Positions 26,510-37,900 of a stretch of DNA of 64,000 bases are shown piece after piece. How positions within the stretch are numbered: the first letter of the stretch is position 1; each line of letters starts with the position of its first letter. The DNA comes from Heliopora coerulea. Its lineage: Eukaryota; Cnidaria; Anthozoa; Scleralcyonacea; Helioporidae. Location of the stretch: contig JASJOG010000047.1 in NCBI GenBank assembly GCA_030142905.1, forward strand, positions 1,321,001 to 1,385,000, in the 5' to 3' direction. The notes beneath the pieces are model-generated. The model worked only from the letters and a program-made list of their open reading frames with translations. It was not told where the DNA came from and made no database searches. The position numbers were made by a program, and so were the translations under genes.

Positions 26510-29500
26510 GCAGTGACTCGAGTTGTTTTGGCATGAAATCACGTTGAATATTTTAGGTTGAAAAATTTCACCAAAAAGTAAAGGGGTTAACCTTTGGTTT
26601 TTGACGATTTTTCGACCAATTTAAAACTTTCGAAATAAGGTCAAAATATGAAAGTTTATTGCATAGAAACTAGTTTTGCAGTGATTTTAGTAGTTTTTCG
26701 CTCAAATTACGTTGAATATTTTAGGTTGAAAAATTTGACTAAAACGTAAAGGGGTTAACCTTTGGTTTTTGACGATTTTTCGACCAATTTCCAACTTTCG
26801 AAATAAGGTCAAAATATGAAAGTTTATTACATAGAAACTAGTTTTGCAGTGATTTTAGTGGTTTTTCGGCGAAATTACGTTGAATATTTTAGGTGGAAAA
26901 ATTTCACCAAAAAGTAAAGGGGTTAACCTTTGGTTTTCGACGATTTTTCGACCAATTTCCAACTTTCGAAATAAGGTCAAAATATGAAAGTTTTTTGCAT
27001 AGGAACTAGTTTTGCAGTGATTTCAGTGATTTTTCGCTGAAATTACGTTGAGTATTTTAGGTTGAAAAATTTTGACCAAAAAGTAAAGGGGTTAACCTTT
27101 GGTTTTTGACGATTTTTCGACCAATTTCCAACTTTCGAAATAAGGTCAAAATATGAAAGTTTATTACATAGGAACTAGTTTTGCAGTGATTTTAGTGGTT
27201 TTTCGGCGAAATTACGTTGAATATTTTAGGTGGAAAAATTTCACCAAAAAGTAAAGGGGTTAACCTTTGGTTTTTGACGATTTTTCGACCAATTTCCAAC
27301 TTTCGAAATAAGGTCAAAATATGAAAGTTTACTACATAGAAACCAGTTTTGCAGTGATTTGAGTGCTTTTTCGGTGAAATTACGTCGAATATTTTACGTC
27401 GAAAAACTTGACCAAAGAGTAAAGGGGTTAACCTTTGGTTTTTGACGATTTTTCGACCAATTTCCAACTTTCGAAATAAGGTCATAATATGAAAGTTTAT
27501 TTTATAGAAACTAGTTTTGCAGTGATTTGAGCGGTTTTTCGGTGAAATTACGTTGAATATTTTAGGTGGAAAAATTTGACCAAAACGTAAAGGGGTTAAC
27601 CTTTGGTTTTTGACGATTTTTCGACCAATTTCCAACTTTCGAAATAAGGTCATAATATGAAAGTTTATTTTATAGAAACTAGTTTTGCAGTGATTTGAGC
27701 GGTTTTTCGGTGAAATTACGTTGAATATTTTAGGTGGAAAAATTTGACCAAAACGTAAAGGGGTTAACCTTTGGTTTTTGACGATTTTTCGACCAATTTC
27801 CAACTTTCGAAATAAGGTCATAATATGAAAGTTTATTTTATAGAAACTAGTTTTGCAGTGATTTGAGTGGTTTTTCGGTGAAATTACGAAGAGTATTTTA
27901 GGTCGTAAAATTTGAGCAAAACATAAAGGGGTTAACCTTTGGTTTTTGACGATTTTTCGACCAATTTCCAACTTTCGAAATAAGGTCAAAATATGAAAGT
28001 TTATTGCATAGAAACTAGTTTTGCAGTGATTTGAGTGGCTTTTCGGCGAAATTACGTTGATTATTTTAGGTCGAAAAATTTGACCAAATAGTAAAGGGGT
28101 TAACCTTTGGTTTTTGACGATTTTTCGACCAATTTCCAACTTTCGAAATAAGGTCAAAATATGAAAGTTTGTTGCATAGAAACTAGTTTTGCAGTGATTT
28201 GAGTGGTTTTTCGGTGAAATTACGTTGAATATTTTAGGTGGAAAAATTTGACCAAAAAGTAAAGGGGTTAACCTTTGGTTTTCGACGATTTTTCGACCAA
28301 TTTCCAACTTTCGAAATAAGGTCAAAATATGAAAGTTTTTTTGCATAGGAACTAGTTTTGCAGTGATTTCAGTGATTTTTCGCTGAAATTACGTTGAGTA
28401 TTTTAGGTTGAAAAATTTTGACCAAAAAGTAAAGGGGTTAACCTTTGGTTTTTGACGATTTTTCGACCAATTTCCAACTTTCGAAATAAGGTCATAATAT
28501 GAAAGTTTATTTTATAGAAACTAGTTTTGCAGTGATTTGAGCGGTTTTTCGGTGAAATTACGTTGAATATTTTAGGTGGAAAAATTTGACCAAAACGTAA
28601 AGGGGTTAACCTTTGGTTTTTGACGATTTTTCGACCAATTTCCAACTTTCGAAATAAGGTCATAATATGAAAGTTTATTTTATAGAAACTAGTTTTGCAG
28701 TGATTTGAGCGGTTTTTCGGTGAAATTACGTTGAATATTTTAGGTGGAAAAATTTCACCAAAAAGTAAAGGGGTTAACCTTTGGTTTTCGACGATTTTTC
28801 GACCAATTTCCAACTTTCGAAATAAGGTCAAAATATGAAAGTTTATTCCATAGAAACTAGTTTTGCAGTGATTTGAGTGGTTTTTCGGTGAAATTACGAA
28901 GAGTATTTTAGGTCGTAAAATTTGAGCAAAACATAAAGGGGTTAACCTTTGGTTTTTGACGATTTTTCGACCAATTTCCAACTTTCGAAATAAGGTCAAA
29001 ATATGAAAGTTTATTGCATAGAAACTAGTTTTGCAGTGATTTGAGTGGCTTTTCGGCGAAATTACGTTGATTATTTTAGGTCGAAAAATTTGACCAAATA
29101 GTAAAGGGGTTAACCTTTGGTTTTTGACGATTTTTCGACCAATTTCCAACTTTCGAAATAAGGTCAAAATATGAAAGTTTATTCAATAGAAACTAGTTTT
29201 GCAGTGATTTGAGTGGTTTTTCGGTGAAATTACGTTGAATATTTTAGGTGGAAAAATTTGACCAAATAGTAAAGAGGTTAACCTTTGGTTTTTGACGATT
29301 TTTCGACCAATTTCCAACTTTCGAAATAAGGTCAAAATATGAAAGTTTGTTGCATAGAAACTAGTTTTGCAGTGATTTGAGTGGTTTTTCGGTGAAATTA
29401 CGTTGAATATTTTAGGTGGAAAAATTTGACCAAAAAGTAAAGGGGTTAACCTTTGGTTTTCGACGATTTTTCGACCAATTTCCAACTTTCGAAATAAGGT

Positions 29501-31330
29501 CAAAATATGAAAGTTTTTTTGCATAGGAACTAGTTTTGCAGTGATTTCAGTGATTTTTCGCTGAAATTACGTTGAGTATTTTAGGTTGAAAAATTTTGAC
29601 CAAAAAGTAAAGGGGTTAACTTTTGGTTTTTGACGATTTTTCGACCAATTTCCAACTTTCGAAATAAGGTCAAAATATGAAAGTTTATTACATAGGAACT
29701 AGTTTTGCAGTGATTTGAGTGGTTTTTCGGTGAAATTACGTTGAATATTTTAGGTGGAAAAATTTGACCAAAAAGTAAAGGGGTTAACCTTTGGTTTTCG
29801 ACGATTTTTCGACCAATTTCCAACTTTCGAAATAAGGTCAAAATATGAAAGTTTTTTTGCATAGGAACTAGTTTTGCAGTGATTTCAGTGATTTTTCGCT
29901 GAAATTACGTTGAGTATTTTAGGTTGAAAAATTTTGACCAAAAAGTAAAGGGGTTAACCTTTGGTTTTTGACGATTTTTCGACCAATTTCCAACTTTCGA
30001 AATAAGGTCAAAATATGAAAATTTACTACATAGAAACCAGTTTTGCAGTGATTTGAGTGCTTTTTCGGTGAAATTACGTCGAATATTTTACGTCGAAAAA
30101 CTTGACCAAAGAGTAAAGGGGTTAACCTTTGGTTTTTGACGATTTTTCGACCAATTTCCAACTTTCGAAATACGATGAAAATATGAAAGTTTTTTGCATA
30201 GAAACTAGTTTTGCAGTGATTTTAGTGGTTTTTTGGTGAAATTACGTTGAATATTTTAGGTCGTAAAATTTGACCAAAACGTAAAGGGGTTAACCTTTGG
30301 TTTTTGACGATTTTTCGACCAATTTCCAACTTTCGAAATAAGGTCAAAATATGAAAGTTTATTGCATTGAAACTAGTTTTGCAGTGATTTGAATGGCTTT
30401 TCGGCGAAATTACGTTGAATATTTTAGGTCGAAAAATTTGACCAAAAACGTAAAGGGGTTAACCTTTGGTTTTTGACGATTTTTCGACCAATTTCCAACT
30501 TTCGAAATAAGGTCAAAATATGAAAGTTTATTACATAGAAACTAGTTTTGCAGTGATTTTAGTGGTTTTTCGGCGAAATTACGTTGAATATTTTAGGTGG
30601 AAAAATTTCACCAAAAAGTAAAGGGGTTAACCTTTGGTTTTTGACGATTTTTCGACCAATTTGAAACTTTCGAAGTAAGGTCAAAATATGAAAGTTTATT
30701 ACATAGAAACTAGTTTTGCAGTGATTTGAGTGGTTTTTCGGTGAAATTACGAAGAGTATTTTAGGTCGTAAAATTTGAGCAAAACATAAAGGGGTTAACT
30801 TTTGGTTTTTGACGATTTTTCGACCAATTTCCAACTTTCGAAATAAGGTCAAAATATGAAAGTTTATTGCATTGAAACTAGTTTTGCAGTGATCTCAGTG
30901 GCTTTTCGGCGAAATTACGTTGAATATTTTAGGTCGAAAAATTTCACCAAAAAGTAAAGGGGTTAACCTTTGGTTTTTGACGATTTTTCCGACTAATTTC
31001 CAACTTTCAAAATAAGGTCAAAATATGAAAGTTTATTGCATAGAAACTAGTTTTGCAGTGATTTTTCGGTGAAATTACGTTGAATATTTTAGGTGGAAAA
31101 ATTTGACCAAATAGTAAAGAGGTTAACCTTTGGTTTTTGACGATTTTTCGACCAATTTCCAACTTTCGAAATAAGGTCAAAATATGAAAGTTTGTTGCAT
31201 AGAAACTTGTTTTGCAGTGATTTGAGTGGTTTTTCGGTGAAATTACGTTGAGTATTTTAGGTGGAAAAATTTGACCAAAGTAGAGGTTAACCTTTGGTTT
31301 TTGACGATTTTTGTCCAGTCTGAAACTTTC
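26510..31330. repeat. ~170-bp satellite, about 28 units, with higher-order periodicity
   Basis: Units of 168-171 bp are marked by AAAGGGGTTAACCTTTGG, GACGATTTTTCGACC, CTTTCGAAATAAGGTC and CTAGTTTTGCAGTGATTT. Variant-carrying units recur about 1019 bp apart (six units): GAAGAGTATTTTAGGTCG at about 27888 and 28907, and GTTGATTATTTTAGGTCG at about 28048 and 29067. Because many units are exactly 171 bp (57 codons), long minus-strand open frames arise (27192-28346, 28403-29167 and others). They end at unit-length indels and are not supported as genes. Confidence 0.95.
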
Positions 31331-31911
31331 GAAATATGCTGAAAAGAAGGAAGTTTGACGAAAATTTCACGATAAAGGAAAGGGAACCCGAGGATGTTAT
31401 TTGCAGCTTTTGGAAAATTTTCGAAATCGAAACTAACGTGAAGAAATGAATTGGAGAAAAATTTTGAGGATTTCGGCGTCGTTTAATAATTAAAGTGGAA
31501 AAACTTCCACAAAATAGTGAAGGTGTGGTTGCTCATGACGTTTCGCTATTTCGTTTGAGAAAGAAAAACCTCGGGCAGAGAATGGGTCATTTCGCCAGAT
31601 CCGCCATTAGAAGACCAAAGCACCGCAGTCTGGTGATCGAGTGATGGTCTTGCGCGAGCATCGGTGGTGTGCAACTTCAGGGACATATAATAAACTGCCA
31701 TTGAAATGGCGTCAATCCAGTAAAAACAAGCAGAAAATTGGGGTATTCAACTTGCGCAAAACCGAATAGAATACCAAGTCCCCACAGTGTCATCTTTCAA
31801 CTGTTGACAAAACATTAGATGGCCGTGCGTAATAGTTCAAACAGTAGGCGCAGGTATGTCTGAAGGCAGAACAAATGAAATTCAGAATACGCTGTGTCAA
31901 TTGGGCGGCAG

Positions 31912-34900
31912 CTAGAAAACGTTGAAATGAAATGCAGAAGAGATAAACATATATATGTAATAGTAAGTTACAGGTTCTCTTCGTTGCAACTGAGTTTCAC
32001 GCTGTTCGCGATCTTCAGAAAGAATTCCTCGATTGTCCTTGTGCTGTGATTGTAACAAGAACGACGTCATTTCAAACCTGAAAAAAAAAGAACAGTGCAC
32101 ACACGAGGGGTAGCCGAGTGTTTTCAATTACTTTTCCAGATCAAATTGCGTCATGTGTCTATCACAGAAAAGATACGAAAACGGGAATGAAATTGAGACA
32201 ATCAACATTTCGGACAATTAACGCAAAGTGCAAAAAAACGCTTCACACTTTTTCAACAAGCTAGGGATCTTACGAAGGAGATACGAAAAATACTCTTACG
32301 TGATTTCGAAAAACATCGAAAAATTTAGACATTGCATTAAATGCTAAAGCAAACCTTTATAGTTTGCTGTAGCATTCCACCGTTTCAAAGTAACAGCAAT
32401 TTGAAACGGTGGACGACACCGATTGATTGCAGCCAAACGTTTTTCTCAAGTTTCCAAAGCAATGAAATAATCAGATTGATCACTTGTACTTGTCAAACCT
32501 CTGGTTTCAACTAGTTCATCAACCCGTAGACACCGTCAATATTGATCTAACCATCACACGTCGTTCTTTAAGACGGGAGCTCTCCCTCTAATGGGTTAAA
32601 TTATTGGGCGTTGGCCAGAGTAAGATAATGGAAGTCTTACCCCGCCGGGAAAACAGTTAAACGAGACTCAACTGACTGGGACGCGTTTTAATGCCTCACA
32701 GTCCATAGCAACTACAAAACAGCGATTTACGTCAGGCTTTCATATCAGACTACAACTCAAACATTGAACCAGTCACGATTATGAGCACTTTACACTAAAG
32801 ACTTAGACTTAAAAAATGGATGGATCCACGTTAATACCTGCAAACTTCCCTGCAAGACTCACCCCCCGCCCACTGTGAAGCAAACAAACCAAACCAGATT
32901 AACAGGTGAACCAGACGAACACTTCCCAACTTCACTCTTAGGATGATCGCCTCTGATTCCGTCGAAATGTCAGTTAACAATCTTTCTTAAACGCTGTTTT
33001 CCAGCAGATGAATTTTATCGCTCGCATCGAGATTTGTTTAGATAAATTCGATAGTTTTCTCATTAGTTACTCTGGAAGTCTACGTCAAAAGAAAAATTCG
33101 CTTCGCACGACAAAATTGGCTTACTGGAAAACCTTCAACCTATAACAACTTGGGCGATCAACAGTGCCGTGGCCAGGAGAGAACCTGGGAGTCCTGTAAC
33201 CGCACACGTTTTAGTGAACTAACAACGTTATTATTCGAAATATTGAACGAAACACCTTAACTATCGGGAGTGGTGCAGAGACATTCGTTGATGCAAAATC
33301 GTTGCCAGGCGCTTGCATGTGACAGATCACGTGGAATATGTATCCATAACGTAAAGGAATAGCAGGTTCCCCTTATTACGTCAGCAGAATACAACTACCA
33401 GAATACTTTGCGGTTTCATGCAAACGATGAATTCCCAGGGCGAATGTAAAGACAGTTACTCATATTAATTACAAACAAGATCTCCAAAGGCATTCTGGTA
33501 GTTGTGTTGAGATGTGTAAAGTGAACTGCGCATGGTGGATCAATTGACCCCTTGAACATGACCTCAATACGGTCCACCAGCCGGACAACTTCGAAGTTCG
33601 GATGTTCAACCGAGCGAATAATCGATTAAAATTCTATTGTCCAGAAGCATTTTTCCTCCAGCAAAGGGGTCTATACTACCATTTCGGAAAGCAGGCGCAA
33701 GTGCAAAAATACGTGTCACAATTTCGAAAATCCTGAGGTTTGAGGTGCACAACAGGGATTTTGCAATGAGGACCAAAACATTTCGAAGACACTTTCAACA
33801 TACACCGACGAAAAAGACACCAAATACCATACTACAGTAAACCTGTACAGTTGGAACCCACGAGGCGTCAAATCCTGGAGACATGTAACAGTGACATGCC
33901 GCACGGACAAATCCCACCACGCGCACTTTGTCCCCGACTCTTGTGGCATGAATTCAAGTTGATTTAAATTCCTCCCGACATTTCCCTCCCTGTGAACAGT
34001 TCATGCGACAAGTTTCGTCGATAAAGTCCTAGGACAGCCAACCATTGAGTGTCATTTAATTTCCAGAAATATCCCCACTCACCTCCCCCTCCTCCCATGG
34101 GTAATCACTAATTAAAACTCGTCAATCAAGTTAAACAAGTCCCCGCGACAAAATCTCCTCGTGCGTCCGACTAAAGGGACACGTCTCTGCGACTTCACAC
34201 CTCGTGTGCCTCAATCTTCACGGTTTCCCGTGGCATTTCATTATTTCATTCCACGAGTATTTTGAAAATCCGATGCGGGAAGCGACCAAGTGATTCCAGC
34301 CAAATACTGTTGAACTTTCTAAAATAGAAAAATAATCTTATCAATTATTTATACTCAAACTTCTTGACTTTTCAAACTTGATAATTAACGTACAAATACG
34401 AGCAGTAATTAACAACGGCGAGACATGAAAACTAGTCATTCGAATTTCTTAATAGTTAACTAAACTTTATGGAAGTGCTATTGCAGTGTGTAAACTGTGC
34501 GTGTTTTAGGAACTGAAATTTTCTTCAATCAAGAACTCTCTACACCAACTGTATTCAACTGGTGGCCCGCAGACGAGATCCAACCCGAGAACAAATTGTA
34601 TCTGGCCCGTGAAACTTTTCAGAAAGTGAGAAAGAGCCCTTAATTTAAAACCAGTTAATCCAGAAAAACATGGCATCTAGATAATATTCTCTTAACCCCG
34701 GAATCAACATCCAGCAAATTTCCAAGACATCGATCATGACTTACGGTGGAGAGTTCCAAACGGTCATCACGTAGCAGTCAAGTTTCGACAGGACATCAAA
34801 CTCAACGTCTTGCAAAATGTTTAGATTAAAATTGAACTTTAAATGACAGAAGTCATCACACTTCAATCTTGCTGTGGGAAGAATGCCTAGTAGATCATTC

Positions 34901-37900
34901 TCTGTTGAGAAAACGAGAGCTTCTCTTTGGCATTTCAGTGAGAGAGGCATCACTAGACCGACAAGACTTGTTATAACATAGCGGATGTTTATACATTGTC
35001 ACTTGTCGTTTCTTTTGATTTCTTCCCAGCCCGAAGGCTAATGCAGCCCTCTGACGAAATTGTTGAAATACAGCTGTTGTAGACCTTCAGTAATCCAAGC
35101 ACGCAAGGGATGTTTCAGGAGTTATGGTATATCTGTATATCGAAAGTTAAAAAACCCTCTCGTTCATAATCCCCTTTTGTTGGGTTTAGTTACAAAAGAT
35201 CACTTGGAATTTGTGGGTAACGTAGGAAGGGACCTGTGGGGCACGACCATGATTTACAAAATGAACAAAAGATTTCTGACAGGAAGCTTGAAGGGCAAGG
35301 GGCCGGAGGGAAGCATCAAGGGACCATCGGGGGTAACTTAGGTAAATTCTAGTACCGCAGATCTACTTGGCTACGTCGAACCAGTCGCTAACAAGGCCTG
35401 GAATAAAGCCCATTTTCCATTAGGTTAATTTTGTCGCGCGAATCGACTTTTCATTGTTTAAATTGAATAGATCCACCGTTAGTTCCAGTCGAAAGCTCAA
35501 GAGACAAAAGAAAAAGTCGCTTCGCGCCAAGGAAATTTGTCTAGAAGAAAACGGCCTTAAAAAGGGCAAGGCTCACCCCCTAGCCCCAGCCTACTTCGAG
35601 CTCGTTTTCAAAACCTGGATGTGACCAAGTGATTGCAGCGAAATGCTTTTCAAGTTTCTAAAATAATAAACAATATTTCTACTCACGAACTTTTTTACTT
35701 AACAACTTGATAATATCAATGTATCTTTTATTCATCAACAATTTATGAGCAAAACACAAGTGAAATCTGTACTTAAACGTAGTTTCCATATCTGATCTTA
35801 ATTATGAGAAAATTTCGACAACTTTAAAAGCCGATTTTCTCTTTAAATAGAGCTTCATTTGAGATGAACTATAACACAGTCGAAAGTCATGTTTCTTCAC
35901 ATATCTAAAACACCTCGAAGTTGGTTAAAAAACTCGGCTATCTCCTTGTTTTTCAACTCATTTCTCGGTGTTTGGATATCTGATGGCACACTCCTCGTGT
36001 ATGGTATATTAGTTAAAAAACTCATTAATAATGAATGAGGTAAATACAAAGGAAAATCATAACGGTGTCGCGTCTGCAAATGTGATAACATGCTTACTGT
36101 TCTTCTCAAATTTTTGCGGCTTAGGAAAAGTTCATTTTCAAACTTTCTTTCCGAAAGAGCGTATTAAGGGGTTCCTGATTGAAGTCATTTAAAAAACTCT
36201 CAGTACGTGCTTTATATGGGATTTAAACCACTCGGCTGTCGCTTCGTGTTTTTAAATCCGATAAAGCACTCTAGCTTGTTTTTTAAATATTACATAAACA
36301 TCTACATTAAGAACAGCGAGATAAAAGTAGCTTTCTAAATTATTTACTTGTTTCAACTATTATTATTATATTAAAATATTGCATCACGCTACAAACATAG
36401 TTAACGTAAAAATTAGAATAAGCGCCAATCCAGAACGGGAATTTTGAAATAAGCGCCCACCTCAATATTTTTAGTATTTCGTTTTAGTCTGACAGTAACC
36501 TTCTCACACCTGAAACATGAGGGACATTTCACTTTCGACTGATCTCACTTAAATGCCTTCAATGTTCTACAGCAGGAGTATAGTATTTTTCTCAATGTTT
36601 GTACTCACATTTCCATGTGTGTACAAAGTTCTTCCAGCCTTAGCATCTCTTCTTCAAGCTGCTTAGCAGTGGCTCAATCATTCACTTTAGTTTTGCTAAA
36701 GTGAAATAAACTTCTCATCTTTTATTTCATTATTCTCTAAAAAGAAAGTGTCCTCATTAATTGAAAATGATCCAAACTTGAATAAGTATACACCTTTGAG
36801 TAAGGGTCCATATTTGACATTGCAAAATTAAATAACCCAGGATGAATTTTAATTATACTTAAACTATTTTTATTTAAGTGGTAGAGCAATGTAAACTCTG
36901 TTTTAGAAAACTGAAATTTTCTTCCATCAAGAGGTCGGTATTCCTTCAGCAATCCAAGTTTATATAAGATGTTTCAATTATGGGGACAAGTGCAGAGATA
37001 TTTATATATGGAAAGTCAAAATATGCTTGCTCTCTGCCATAAATCATCAACATAAATTTCCACAATAAATCACCAGGCTTGCTTGCAAAAGATCACTAGG
37101 CAGTTGCACATTACACAGAGGGGAAACTATGTTTGTAGCACAGATAATATTTTAACTTGTAAAAGGGCATGGCCCATCCTCTTCACAAGTAAAACTGTTT
37201 GGCATAAGCCAGAGTAAAATATCAGAGAGTACCCTCACCCTTTATGGATTAACATAATAATGACAGCAGTAATTTTAAGGGAGTTTTCAAATGCTGGATG
37301 CAACCAAGCAATTGCAGTGCGATGCTTTTCAAGTTTCCAAAATAATAAAATAATAATCTTGTTAACTATTTGCACATGTAAACTTCTATGCTGTACCAAC
37401 TTGATAATATCAATGCACGAACACCTTACAGTAATTAACAGCAGCAAGACAAAAGTTGTTATCTAAACTATTTAGTCATCTCAACTATTACTATTACATT
37501 AAAATATTGAAGTACCTATACTATAAACATCATTACCTAAACTATTTTTATTGAAGCGGTACAGCAATCTAAACTGCATTTTAACCCTTTGATGTTGATT
37601 TTTTTTCCCTTTGTTCTCTCACTGGTTCTTTTGTTCTTTGATGTCAGATATATTGAACACTGTGCATTAAAGGGTTAAAAATTGAAATTTTCTTTGATTG
37701 AGATGTCGGTAGACCTTTAGTGATTCAAGCTTGCTCAAGCAGTTTCATTTATGGGAAGAAATGCAGATATATTCGTATATAGAAAGTAAAAAATTTTCTT
37801 CACAAATTATCACTGCCATAAATCACCACCATAAATGGCTGCCATAAATTGCCGCCATAAATCGCCACCACAAATCACCGCCATAAACCGCTGCCATAAA

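Larger units (their letters stand above)
25092..31629. mobile_element. satellite-filled block with 35-bp inverted termini
   Basis: The left terminus 25092-25126 and the right terminus 31595-31629 are inverted copies matching at about 31 of 35 positions (both start ACTGCGGT and end AATGGCGGATCTGG). Weaker inverted similarity continues inwards (GAAACGT, AGCAACC). The interior is two tandem arrays with no transposase. It could be a non-autonomous DNA transposon whose interior expanded as satellite, or two inverted copies of an element that happen to flank satellites. I could not identify a target-site duplication. Confidence 0.6.

Noticed and set aside
27192..31320. Series of long minus-strand open frames in the satellite
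   Set aside because: They follow unit boundaries, share every substitution with the DNA repeat and stop at unit indels. There are no start context or splice sites, so I treat them as non-coding.
26510..31330. CRISPR-like regular repeats
   Set aside because: Units are ~170 bp with no unique spacers, and the genome is eukaryotic. This is a satellite.
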